64,000 nucleotides of DNA from Hydractinia symbiolongicarpus (taxonomy: Eukaryota > Cnidaria > Hydrozoa > Anthoathecata > Hydractiniidae). The translations under genes and the position numbers were made by a program. Below, piece by piece: positions 23,651-34,574 of this stretch. The notes beneath the pieces were generated by a model. That model was not told the origin of the DNA. It searched no databases and worked only from the letters and a program-made list of their open reading frames with translations. Where the stretch lies: positions 10,232,001 through 10,296,000 of the forward strand of contig NC_079878.1 in assembly GCF_029227915.1 (NCBI RefSeq), written 5' to 3'. Position 1 is the first letter of the stretch, and each line of letters begins with the position of its first letter.

Positions 23651-26600
23651 GAGCGGAGCGACGGAAACGTTTTGCGGTTGTTGCAAAGGTGGAACTGCTG
23701 ATGGGCAAGGTCTCACTGGAGGAGGGATTGAGCTGTCATCGTTGGTCTGGCGGCAAACTGGGAAGATCTGTTTGAGGAATCGTCTGTTTCTCCAGGTGGT
23801 GTATCGGCTTCCATCGACGACGGTCCGATATTGGCGGTTCGGCAAAGTTTCGGATACGAATCCGGTACTGTTCCATTTCTTTGGTTGATTGCCTTTCTGG
23901 TTCTGTATTTGCACGGAGTCCCCTACGTTGAGTGGTGGTAGTTCGTTGGTTGTTTCTTGTGGCGGTTTGACAACGTGTCGTTTTGCTAGCGCTTCTTCTC
24001 TCTTGCTTGCGATTTCTTGCCATTCGGTTCGTAGCTTGACATTCGACATTGGAAGGTGGTTTCTGATTGGTCGACCGAATAATGTTTTTGCTGGTGATAT
24101 CCCGGTAAGTTGACAGGGGGTGTTACGGTGAGTCATAAGGACTTTGACAGCGTTTTCATTGTCTAATTTCCCGGTTCTTGGATCAACATTGCCGAGGAGG
24201 ATGCGCTTAGCTGTTTTGACACCGGCTTCCGCTCTCCCGTTGCTTTGGGCATAGTAGGCTGACGATAAGCGTTGGCGGATCCTCCATTGTTTCAGGAAGA
24301 CTCTGTAGTCGTGCGAGTCGAATGGTGGGCCTCCAACGGCAGCAATCTCTTCCGGTACTCCGAACAGGGCAAAGTACATCAGTAGGACTTTTTTGAGGGA
24401 CCGGAAGTTCGTACACGTTAGATTTGCAACTTCGACCCATCCAGAGTATGCGTCTACATAGATGAGGTAAGTGAATCCTGAGAGTTTGCATATCTGTGGC
24501 ATCTGTGGCGACGATTTCGAACGGAACTTCTGGTGATCGTGACTCGATTGGTGGTTCTGCCGGCTGTGTTGGTGCTTTCTCGTTGCATTGGCGACATTGA
24601 GCTCGGTACAATCTCACGACTGCATCGAGTCCTGGCCAGAAGAATCTCTCACGAGCATTTGCCATCATACTGCTGATTCCCCGGTGGGCTGCGTGTAGGC
24701 CTTTGAGGACGATGCGACGGAGATCTTTGGGGATGAGCATTTTGAGGCATTTGAACGGCACGCCGCCGACAACATACAGTTCTTCTCGCATGTTCCAGTA
24801 GGGATGTAGGTCGGTAGGCAGGTCGGCCTTCGTAGACGGGAATCCGTTAGTGATTACGTCGACAAGGGCGATGCACTCCTGGTCATGAGCTGCATGGCGT
24901 CGGACGATTTTTCAGTCGACTGAGGAGATACTATCTGCTTGTGATTGTGCGAATGATAGTGCTGCTGCTTCACAGGCTTCAGTCTCATTGGCTTCTTCGA
25001 CGGGGTTACGGGATGTGGTGTCGGCAACCTTCATCTTCTTGGACTTGCCTGGGATGTGGACGATCTTGAAACGGTACATGAGTGTTTTCTCCTTGAAGTA
25101 TAGTAACCGTGGGTTTGATATCAAACTTAGTTCTCTGTCGTTCCGAGTCAGCGGTTTGTGGTCGACCGCTACCGTAAGATTTGGGGACCCCAACACGAAC
25201 ATTCGACAATGTTGTAGGCCGTGGACAACTGCTAGGGCTTCCCCTTCGATTGGGGCGTATCTGCTCTCAGCGTCGTTCGTGAAGCGGGAGCCAGCGTAGA
25301 CTAGTTTCCAATGGTCGTCTCCACAATCCGGTTTGGAGGATCCCTGAAAATCACAGTGCTTCTGTGTCAGATCGAAACCTATTCCTGTTTTTGACCAGTC
25401 TGTTGTCAAACAGGTAGGGCGTTGTGGTTCAAATGTTCTCACACCGTCTTTAACTAGTTCAATAATCTTATTCTTGGAAGCTTCGAAAAGTTCATCTAAC
25501 GTTTCGTCCCAAAAGAATGTCTTTGATGATAGTAATTGGCGAAACAGTTCCATGATCGGGGCCTGAGCAAAAGCGTATGCGAGTTGGTTGACTAGTTCAA
25601 ACCAGGATCTCACGTCAGTGACACATTTTGGTGTTGGGAAGTCCTTGATGGCGGAGAGAATTTTCCTGAGTGGGCGGTATCCGTCTTCGAATAGCTCAAA
25701 ACCAGCGATTTCGACGACTGGTTGACAAAACTGAAATTTATCTTTGTTGAACACAATGCCGTTGTTGGCGCACAGAATTAGATAGTCTATTGTGTGCCAG
25801 AAAGAGTTTTCAATGCTGTTGTCCCAAAGAAGTGTATCGTCGATAATTCTTGCGGATCTTGGGAATCCTTGCGTGATGTCGTCGAATCTCCGAGTGTACG
25901 CGTCTCCGGAGACGTGGTGTCCCATAGGGGCACGGCAGTATCGGTACCGGCCCCATTCTGTGATGAATGTCATACTACTTTTGGTGGATTCGTGGAGCGG
26001 TAAGCTGTGATATCCGTTCCATGCGTCTATTACGGTCCTCAGGGTTCTCACAGGAACAGTTGATACGACGTTGAAGGGGCTTGGTGTGTGGTGTGGTTCT
26101 CTGAGAGTGGCATCGTTGAGTTTTTGCAGATCGACGGTGCGGCGAGGGTCTCCGTTTTTCTTGGCGGTTACGACCATGCGTGCACACCATGGTGATGTTG
26201 TTCCTTGGGGAACCTTCTTGATGATTCCTAGGCGGACGTCTCGATCCATGTCTTCTTTAACCTTCTGTTTCCAGTGATGTGGGACTGGGATGGGCGTATG
26301 AGTCGCGTAGGGGGTCGTGTCTTCTTTAAGGTGCAGTCGGACGGGTTCTCCTGTCATCGTAGGTAGTTCTTGATGAGGGCATTGATTGAAGGCGGAGGAG
26401 TTGAATGTGTTGAGGATCCATTCTTTCAATTTCGGACTGTTCTCTGGTATGGGCTCGAAAGGGATGTCTTTCGGCCGTTCTGGTGGTGGCGTTCTCTTGG
26501 GGCAGTGGCACTCATCGGCTGGAGATTCGGCAGATGAGGCTACGCTGTTCGGGAACGACTCGTCGACAATCCCAAGATCTTTCATAGTAGTTTGAGAAAG

Positions 26601-27017
26601 GTAAAATTTATGACAGTTCTTAGAGATGTAAACCATTTGGTTGGATGAGCGTCCTCCAAATGTGATGCGGAGGAACAAAGTGCCTACTATGTCAAGCGTG
26701 GCGTGTGTAATACCCACTATTTTATGCTTTGTTTTTACGAGGTAAGCATGCGGGCACTTAAGCTTGTTTAACAGTTCGGGCACAGCGGTGCACGTCTGGC
26801 ATCCACTATCTGCGATGGCTTCGGTAGGTACGTCCGTAGTTAATGGGCCGTTCTTTTTACCAAATTTTTCGTGTGTTCGTTCGATGATGCTGATGGAGAC
26901 GTCGATCTTGGGTGGCTTCTCAGGTCGGATTGGGGCGAAGGAGTCGCCCTTCCACTCCATGTGGGAGGGCACGGCTGCATTTGCTAGGGTCGGTTTTTCG
27001 GATGCGGGGCCAGACAA
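23645..27017 (-). pseudogene. Retrotransposon pol: protease, RT, RNase H, integrase
   Basis: 27017-24912 is 701 codons open. It has the aspartic protease site AIADSGCQT (about residue 67), an RT with VDLQKLNDATLREPHH and the catalytic motif IIDDTLLW (I in place of the usual Y of YxDD), and RNase H residues in TDWSKTGIGF, GEALAVVH and VAVDHKPL. A TGA at 24910-24912 separates it from the integrase, which stays in frame: HAAHRG with CRQC (zinc-binding HHCC), then ATDA (first catalytic Asp). A frameshift near 24495 leads to YVDAYSGWVEV and ends at 23645. The second catalytic Asp position reads AAVGGPPF, so Asp is replaced by Val. The glutamate in SNGRAEAGVK remains. One stop, one frameshift and the lost Asp make integration by this copy impossible. 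Confidence 0.92.
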
Positions 27018-28088
27018 AAATCCTCAGCATTTGCAAAGGCGAAGGATGATGCATCTTCCGGTTGGCTTGAATCACCTTGGTGTGGCTGGGCGGTTTCTCC
27101 TCCTGTGGCGTTTGCTTGTGAGCGGTTGGATGTGTCTTCCATGCACACGGCACGGAAGTGGCCTCGAATACCGCAATTACCACAGTTCTTATTGAACGCT
27201 GGGCAGTCCTTCCGCGACATGGTTTTCCCTTCGTGTGACGTACGACCGCAGCCCTTACATGGGTGGATGGTTTGCCTCCTTGTTGTTGTTGCTGTTGCGG
27301 GCGTTTGTTTTGGGTGCGTCTGTAGGTTGATTTGATTGGTGCGCTGGTAGAGTCGGAGGTGGGAGGTTTCGTCCTCATGAGATCAGTTGATTGTTCTGTT
27401 GACTCCAGGCATTGCAAGCGTTCTATTTTGTCTCTCAGCGTTGGTAAGGATGCTGTCTCAGGGAGGATTCGGGACTGGTGTTGTTGGTTTCTCAGACCGA
27501 ACACTAGTTGATGGGTGATCATTTCCTCTGCAAAGCTGACGTGGTGTGGTTCTTCATGGTTTTCGCATGCTATTTTAAATTTGCACAGGATAGCGTACGA
27601 TCGGAGACGGGCGACGAATTGTGTAATGGTTTCGCCGTCCATTTGACAGAGTCAAAAAAATTCATACGATGGACTTCTTTGTGAGTGCCTTTTACGGCAA
27701 CACTCTTAATAAAGTCTAACAATTGATCTTCGGTAGTAGTGTTCAAGGTTTCCGCGCCGATGTATTCAAACAGCAGGCGGTTGACGTCTTGGGAGCATGC
27801 GGCTCTAAGTTCTAATTGAAGTATATTAGCGTCAGTTATAGCTGTCATGGTCTTATATCTCTCCCAAGAGTCTTTGAAGAGTTCCCATTCTTGTTCGTCG
27901 GTGTCGGCGTTGATCACCGGTCGGTCAGGGGATTTCCTCTTTACTCTTGGTTGTTGGTGTTGGTGTTGTTGAGGTGGTGCAACGACGTTGTTTCTTAGCT
28001 GTGCGTTTTCAGTTTGGAGAGTTGTGAGTTGGGTCATTTGTTGCTCCATAAGCATAAGCATACGTTGGATTTGTTCTTCGGTAGCCAT
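26984..28088 (-). pseudogene. Retrotransposon gag with zinc knuckles
   Basis: Starts at 28088 (MATEEQIQRMLMLMEQQMTQ), with a Gln-rich coiled-coil N-terminus followed by a capsid-like region (EWELFKDSWERYKTMTAITD, DVNRLLFEYIG). A frameshift at about 27645, next to a run of T residues on the sense strand, leads to MDGETITQFVARLRSYAILC. A second shift near 27245 enters the nucleocapsid frame with CKGCGRTSHEG and a canonical CX2CX4HX4C knuckle, CGNCGIRGHFRAVC. It overlaps the start of pol. Confidence 0.88.
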
Positions 28089-28377
28089 GGTGGCGTCTGA
28101 TAAGCGGCGAGCGTCGGATGGGCGTTTTTGATGATGTTAGCGCGCTGAGGGCGGATCGATGGGCGTTCTTGAAAGGTGGGCGTACGCGTCGATACGGGCA
28201 AACGCTTTCTTGTGAACGGGCGGAAATTCGGTTCCGTACGAGTGGATGGGATAGTGGTGCGTGCGACCACAGTTGGCAAAACAACAAATATGGCGGATGA
28301 AAAAGTTCCGTACCTCGTGTTGGAAGCTGGTTGAATTTTGGTTGATACAAGCTGGATGCGTGATTAGGCTTTTTGAA

Positions 28378-28395
28378 ATCCTACTCGCAGCGCCA
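28378..28395 (-). other. Primer-binding site of the retrotransposon
   Basis: Immediately inside the 5' LTR the minus strand reads TGGCGCTGCGAGTAGGAT. This is complementary to a tRNA 3' end (its plus strand ends CGCAGCGCCA, including CCA). Which tRNA it matches is not certain. Confidence 0.7.
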
Positions 28396-28561
28396 TGTAA
28401 GGTTCGAAAGTGGGTAAGTGGGATCACTAGAGTCTCAAAGCCTCGATGTTTAGCACGAAGGTGACAAGTGACAGGAGATCAACAACGTGACTGATTACCA
28501 GAACTAGATATCTTAAAAGAGGATGGCCTCACGGCCTATGATAAACTATATACATTCTACA
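28396..28561 (-). repeat. 5' LTR of the retrotransposon (166 bp)
   Basis: Bounded by TG..CA on the minus strand (TGTAGAATG to AACCTTACA) and by the duplicated tactg outside. A TATATAG motif near its start (28545-28553, minus strand) is a plausible core promoter. The length is short but within the range for Ty3/gypsy elements. Confidence 0.8.
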
Positions 28562-28566
28562 TACTG

Positions 28567-29499
28567 AAGTTATGGGACGCTATATAAACTTTATACTCGG
28601 TTTAGACTTTTTTTTTTTTATGTTCACTGCTTTGTAATTTGTATTAAAACTCTTGAGATAATGTATCACAGTGGTGAGCTGTTAAATATCTACTACCATC
28701 TGCAGTACATCCTGGATTTAACCATATGCCTGATTGAGCGCTCAATCAAATTTGATTGAGTTCCATTTTCTGAAATTTCTTCATAGCGCGTTAAAAAAGG
28801 CCTAGCAAGAATCAGTTTAAGAGAATCTTCCTCAAAATGGCTTTGTAAATTTTTTATGCCTTGTGAAAAATTATATTTTATCAGATTGGTTTAAAAGTAC
28901 TCCTTAACAATAATAACTTTAACTTAACAATAATAATAACAATAATAACTTTACCTTAACAATAATAACTTTATTTTTTTACTGAAGCAATTGCACTTTG
29001 AATTTTCTTGAATTAGGCCTGGTAAATGTGCATTCAATGATAAAATGGCTCCGACAGTTAGCCTACTGAGTTTTTATATCTTTTATAGTAACCAAAGCAT
29101 ATAAGGTAATAAAACATGCCCACTAATAACAACCTGATATAATTTAAAACGTAATGTATATATATATTTTGTAAAAAAAACATTTTCGATATTTTGTGCA
29201 AAATTATTTTGTCTATAAAGGACATGGGCAGCAATTTTATGCAACGTCATTCTTTGCAAAAAGCTGCAAATTAAGCCTGGCCACTTGGAAACAAGTTGAG
29301 TTTCTTTCTTTTGTTCTTATCTTGATAGTTTGCTAGGTATAGTGTGCTAGCTAGCTACTTTTCTAGCTTTATTAAACATTCCCAGCTATTGAAATATTGT
29401 CATGTAAGCAGTATTACTTTATGATGTCTTATTTTATACTCTCATTGCTTAGTAATGCTTTTTATTAAATTTTTCACTTTGAAAGAAACTTACTTCTGA
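28567..29499. other. Non-coding; contains an aataataac microsatellite
   Basis: AT-rich continuation of the sequence split by the retrotransposon. Positions 28909-28980 hold imperfect tandem copies of aacaataataactttacctt. No gene is supported. The right half of the virus-like block resumes at about 29500. Confidence 0.55.
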
Positions 29500-29835
29500 T
29501 AACCCCCTCCGCCATTTTAATACGAACAGCTTCCTCCTGTTGGTCATAGACTCGCCGCCTCGCCAAAATGTTTTGTATGACGCAATAATTATTTGACATA
29601 TCCTCGCCAATCAGGTTTCATATCGGACCAGCCTCCTCCAGGGCCATGTTCGTATCGCCGTCCCAGGGTCAGAAAAGATACAAGATGCCCTGGGGACGGG
29701 GTTGTTTCTACTTTTGTGGGTAGTAGTAAAAATTAGCGTCTGCCTAGTCCTCTAGTGCCGCAACACCCAGATCTTACAGGTCATCACGAGTAAGATCGAT
29801 TAGTCCAAAATGGTTCCTGAAACGTTCTACATGCC
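29500..29835 (-). pseudogene. Virus-like block gene H: one open frame with five in-frame stops
   Basis: Reading leftwards from 29832 one uninterrupted frame gives VERFRNHFGLIDLTRDDL, TAA, DLGVAALED, TAG, ADANFYYYPQK, TAG, KQPRPQGILYLF, TGA, PWDGDTNMALEEAGPI, TGA, NLIGEDMSNNYCVIQNILAR, then QQEEAVRIKMAEGV. The peptide pieces are well-formed, and no frameshift occurs over about 110 codons, so coding origin is convincing despite the stops. I recognise no domain. Its strand and position group it with the next two genes of the block. Confidence 0.5.
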
Positions 29836-29864
29836 CATCCTCTTAAAAACTATTAAAGGCGTGT

Positions 29865-30528
29865 TTACCATTGGATTGGATTGTCGATGACAACAATCTC
29901 TTCGGATTTTGGGTAGTTGATGTTGAACCATCTCCCTATGAATAATACGTCTTTGAACACGCGCACAGTAGTATTAAAGTTGATGGTATTCGCCGTCATC
30001 CTGTGCACTATGTTTTCTGTGTATCATGATGACGTTGTCCTTACCTGGATCCTGAGCATATGGTACGTACCGTTCTTTGAGCCTTGCATTTTCCTTCTGT
30101 ACTTCGAGTTCGTATCCCAGCTCCACAAGTTGTTCATCCCTGGAGTCATGATCATCCTCGAGTATGGTGACGGCAATATCTCTGTCCCGGCGGTGCTCTT
30201 TAATTATATCCTGTAGTTCTTGGACACCTGTCCGGGCTGGCCATTTCATGACCCCAATAGCTTCATTCTTTTTTGACCTACGCACAATCTCCAATGCATC
30301 GTCTAATGTCACAAAAGCGTTATGTCCATTATGACCTTCTTTGAGGAGTGCGACCGCCGCACCCCTCATAATATCACGGCGAGGTAAGGTTTTCATGTCT
30401 CTGTATTTTACCTTTATATCATCAATTCCTAAAAACCTCCCCAAATCGGCACGTTTGAACATAGATTGATCCTGGTTGTTGGCCAGGGTCTCGATGGCTC
30501 CTGCGTTGAACATAACTTGCGACGACAT
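29865..30528 (-). pseudogene. BRO/KilA-N/MSV199-like viral regulatory protein
   Basis: Starts at 30528 (MSSQVMFNAGAIETLANNQD). MFKRADLGRFLGIDDIKVKY and NAFVTLDDALEIVRRSKKNE fit the N-terminal DNA-binding domains of BRO, KilA-N or MSV199 type found in large DNA viruses and related mobile elements. EAIGVMKWPARTGVQELQDI and a charged coiled coil follow (IIKEHRRDRDIAVTILEDDH). A frameshift near 30000 would connect to a C-terminal segment (FNTTVRVFKDVLFIGRW), ending at TAA 29865-29867. Such proteins are thought to act in viral transcription, replication or host interaction. Which of the three domain families applies is not settled from sequence reading alone. Confidence 0.55.
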
Positions 30529-30605
30529 CTTTCAAATATAGAGACGAGGGCCAGAGGATTTCAACGTGGTCATTCGAGAATCTTCCAAGTCCTAGAGTGT
30601 CAATC

Positions 30606-31160
30606 TCACACATAGGCATGAATGCTTGCTTTTTTAAGCTCGGCTTTAATTTGATCCCAGTCTGGGATTAAATTCGTCTCCTCGTCCAGCAGCTTCATGT
30701 CGCTCCGTTCATTAGGGTAGCACAGAAACAGGGCCTTCTTTTACCTCCTCAAATTTTTGGGGAGAGCGGTATATGACTGCTTAAGTAGCCACAAGCTGTG
30801 TTCGCGGTGCCTATCACTGATAGCAAGCTTAAGTAGTGATTGTCGACGCTTGTCGAGGCTTTCATCGGCTATGACGTGGTCGACTACGAAGATACTCTTT
30901 TTATCTGCCAACAACGAGGACAGTTTTTGGATCCATTCAAATAGTTGTTCCTTAGGATCAATCAGAAACACATATTCGTCACGCCATAGCGTTGCCCTCT
31001 CAAGGCATGGTTTATTCCATTTCAGAGTAGGGCACAGTATGACAATATTGTGGTATTTCGTTTTATACTCATTTTCCAGGAGGTTCAGTACACGCTGTGT
31101 CTTGCCGCAAGAGGTAGGGCCTGTGAAAATTTCCGTGTTGTAGTCTTTTATATCATGCAT
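30606..31160 (-). pseudogene. Packaging-type P-loop ATPase (FtsK/HerA, A32-like) of the virus-like block
   Basis: Starts at 31160 (MHDIKDYNTEIFTGPTSCGK). Walker A is GPTSCGKT at about residues 14-21. The Walker B region reads KSIFVVDHVIADE, where the usual second acidic residue after Asp is His. The C-terminal arginine/sensor region is SLWLLKQSYTALPKNLRR, then a TAA (30741-30743) at a position expected to be sense, followed in the same frame by KKALFLCYPNERSDMKLLDE and a C-terminus at 30606. Family knowledge: these ATPases drive genome packaging into capsids of Polinton-like and nucleocytoplasmic viruses. The fold motifs are clear. The internal stop and altered Walker B argue that it is inactive. 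Confidence 0.78.
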
Positions 31161-33237
31161 TTAGTAATAGTTGCTCCACTTCCTGTTTACCTTCCACTGA
31201 AGGGCGCTACGGGCCGTCTAGAATTTATGCTAACACACGCCTATCACCATGAAAAGAACGTCTCGTCCACCGGCCTCACGATGTATTTGCTAATTGATTT
31301 AAATTCAATGCGGTTAGCCCTCATCGAGTGTATAGCTAGCAGCTACCCTGTCCATTGCAATCCAATCATTTTACATGCTTAGAGCAGCTCCTAAAAGCAA
31401 AGTAGCAATAAGACATTAAATTGCTTAAACTGTTTTATATAACATTTAAATATGACAACTTGCAACAACTTTCTTTTTTTACAAAAACTTTTAAGTTTTT
31501 AAAGGAACGAGATTTCAAAGATCGCCATTTCTACGTAAAAGAACGTGGTATAATACACCAAGTATATTTAAAGGAACACTTAAACCTTCACTAGCCATCG
31601 CTCTTCATTAAAAGGTTATTACTAAAGTGAAGAATAAACCCTTACCTTCCTGCATCTATGAAGAATTCATATTCCGTTGAGTATTTCTTACAAAAAAATA
31701 CGTTTGTTTTTTATATACATACGACAACAACAAGTATGGTTGGTTGACCTTTAATCTTTTTCTCAAACTAATTCCCTTTTAAATTATGCAGCTAAATTTT
31801 TTTAAAGACAAGGGTAAACCCCTAAGGGTTATTTAAACAATAAACTTTGGCGATTCTTCTTGTGACAAGAACTTGCAAATTAGAAATGAAAGTTCGATTG
31901 GTATATGCCCAACTAGCAACGAATTATCTTGATCATGTTTATATATTCCAACGGCTTAATCAACGTGAAAAGAGCTTCTTCTTGTAATTATGATGTCCAC
32001 GTGCGGCAGACGTAGAAATTTTTCTGTTAGATGAAGATGATGATGAAACAGATGAAGTTACATTATGTATTAACTTGAAACATAGATATTGTGTTGAAAA
32101 TTCTATTATTTATTTACCCCCTCCCCTTTTTATTAAGCCCCTGTTTGAAACCTTCAGAATTTAAAACGCCTTCCCTGGGGACTAAAAAGAGGAATTATGG
32201 TATTTTCCTACTATTTTGCAAGTAAAATTATCAGCATTCTACACTGAAAGAATCGGTCATTAGTAGAACCCAGTGACGAGCCTCCTCCGCATTGTTCGTT
32301 TGAACAATAGGGTTTATCGCATTGTGTCTCTTTCTCTTTAATTATATCTAGGTCTGACCTAGTTTTTGTCAATGCCTTATAATATTTTTTGAAGTACTTT
32401 GGCTGTAAATGTCTCAAACGAAATTAAATCCAATGTCTTTTCTGTAAACCAGCCGTACGTTGATACAACCGTTTTTTTGTTATCAGATTTGTTATTCGTT
32501 TACACGATTATAATCGTTAAAAAAAAACCCATCTTTTTCCTCTGTAATTCTTTTATCTTCATAAATAAATAAAATAAGTTTTACGATTGAGGTAATAACT
32601 TTTGTTATAATCTCAATCTATGTATTATCATTGCATCATAACCCCAATAAAAAAAATTCTGAGAATACTTCCTCTTTTATTATCGTATTTTTTAATTTAT
32701 TGTAATATGTACCAGGAAAAAATCTGCACGACAACGTTTAATAAAACAACCTGATTATTCTAAATTTTATTAACAAAAGATAATCATTCTTTTCTTCAGA
32801 CAAAACAAAACAAAACAAGGAAATAAATTCGTATTAAATTTAAAAAGGATTTTATGTCACGCTTTTGTAAAATGGCCAGTATTACGCTTTATGATCACCT
32901 GGCCCAGATTATGGATACAAAAGGGTAAATTGTAATTAATTTCTTCAAAAGGATGAATTAAAAAAACAACCTATGCTGAATGTTGATGCAATTTTAAATG
33001 GATTTGAATGATTACGTTTATCTACGTAGTAAAAAACTTGTTATCTCCCTTTTTCTTGTTGAAATCCTTTTAATTTTTTTTGCAAACGAGTTTATTATTC
33101 AAGTATTTATGGTAAAAGGAAATATATTGTCCTTAAAAAATACAACATTGGTTGCTGCAACTACAAATCCTCTAACATTTTTTATTCTTTTACGTTATAC
33201 CTTATGCACCATCTTCATGCGTTTACCCTTTGCCATT
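31161..33237. other. No firm gene; right edge of virus-like block
   Basis: Directly upstream of the ATPase start, a plus-strand frame to 31382 (LTHAYHHEKNVSSTGLTMYL) might be the last remnant of the block, but it is too short to judge. Beyond 31400 the sequence turns AT-rich and non-coding. No terminal inverted repeat was found. Confidence 0.45.
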
Positions 33238-33545
33238 TGATTTTCAATTTAATTAAAAATTGAAAATCAAAACTTTTTTATTTTGAAATTTAAAATTTAT
33301 AAAATAAAATTTACATATTTTAAAAGAAAAAATGGAAAATCAAAAATCAAAATTGAAATTCAAAAATCATTATAAAATTTTGATTTTTTAATTAAAAATC
33401 ACAATTAGCCACTATTTGTGATTTTTAATTTTCAAATTAATTTGAAAATTAAAAATATAAAGTTTGAAAATTTGAAAATTTAAAACTCAAGAAAGATCAA
33501 AAAACAATAAAAGAAAATTCAAATTCAAATTTGCTTTTTAATTTT
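33238..33545. repeat. Low-complexity AT tract with many local inverted repeats
   Basis: Permutations of ttgaaaatt, aattaaaaat and caaaaatc recur in both orientations (for example attttcaatt, aattaaaaattgaaaatc at 33241-33268), which would form multiple overlapping hairpins. No coding potential. Confidence 0.6.
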
Positions 33546-33552
33546 AAGTTTC

Positions 33553-33640
33553 TCTACGCACGTTACGCATTGGCTAAACGTCGAAGCAGTGTTCCTCCCC
33601 AGGCGTTTTAGGTTATTGTATTCGGATTCATATCAAGCCT
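33553..33640 (+). repeat. Dispersed repeat copy, related to 880-965
   Basis: Shares acgcacgt.atgcat, taaacgtc.aa.cagt, ctcc.c.gg.gt.ttaggtt in order with the copy near the left end. Divergence is substantial. Class unknown. Confidence 0.5.
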
Positions 33641-34574
33641 GTCCTTCTAGGTCAAACGTTATTACACCCGAATGTTAATTGGAAATTTGCAATTTTATAC
33701 CAATAATAAACGCCTTTTAATGTGTTATATAATAGACTCTCGATGAATGTCAACAAATTAAGAAGAATGAACATTAATTATGCTTCTGATTGGTGCAGTT
33801 ACGTTTCCTAATTTTCTCCTATCAAATTAAGTCTGTAAATGCTTGATCTCAAACTCTTCTAAGATTAGCATAAACGTTTATTTCCAGATCTTTTTGAACA
33901 AAAGAAATCCAAGGAAATATGATTGAAGCATATCAAACAAACAAAATAATATATATGCCTGGCAGTCTCAGGACTTCCTAATAATATTAAACACCAATCT
34001 CAGCTCCTTATGAAACGCTCCTAATAAAAGAACTCTGTGCAGGAGTACACTAGGTTGGTCAAAAAGAAACTGTTTTTTTCATTGCATCACATTTGATGGC
34101 GAAGAAAAAAAATTGATTTTTGTTTTCAATTTTCAATTTTTTTTCTTCTAAAATATTTGAATTTTATTTTTTATTTGAAGTTTATAAATTTTGAATTTGA
34201 AAATAAAAAAGTTTTAAAAAATGAATTGGATTCAGTTGTTCCAGAGAAACTATTGGTGACAAACAAAATTGTAAAAACTTTTATGCAAGTACTAATATGT
34301 ATCCCAGACATATGCTATTTATACTATTTTCAATAAAACTATTGTATAAAAAAATGGTACGTGTTGATTTGAATAAGACGTTTTTTAAATTTACCATAAA
34401 AAGTCGATGCAAACTTTCTGATACACGAGTCTACAGTTAATGATGCTACGCAAACAGTCAAGTTTTTATGATACTTTAGGTACTAATTTTTACGCATTTT
34501 TTTGTTTTCAATAAAAAGTCAGAAAAGTTAGAGAACACACAAAGAAAAAGAATAAACGTCGACACATAAAACTG
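33641..34574. other. Intergenic, nothing recognised
   Basis: AT-rich with homopurine and homopyrimidine stretches, upstream of the GPCR pseudogene. It does not align by eye with the region upstream of the intact GPCR. Confidence 0.45.

Larger units (their letters stand above)
23614..28561 (-). mobile_element. Ty3/gypsy-type LTR retrotransposon, asymmetrically truncated
   Basis: The ends are TGTAAGG (23614) and TTCTACA (28561), flanked by the 5-bp duplication tactg at 23609-23613 and 28562-28566. On the minus strand the order is 5' LTR (28396-28561), primer-binding site, gag, protease, reverse transcriptase, RNase H, integrase, then a 37-bp remnant of the 3' LTR (23614-23650) matching the 5' LTR end at 35 of 37 positions. 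PR-RT-RH-INT order defines Ty3/gypsy type. Gag and pol both carry frameshifts or stops, so it is dead. It inserted into an older repeat that itself interrupts the virus-like block. Confidence 0.92.

Noticed and set aside
32998-33240. 80-codon hydrophobic open frame
   Set aside because: AT-rich codons give accidental hydrophobicity. No conserved motif, and it borders a low-complexity tract.
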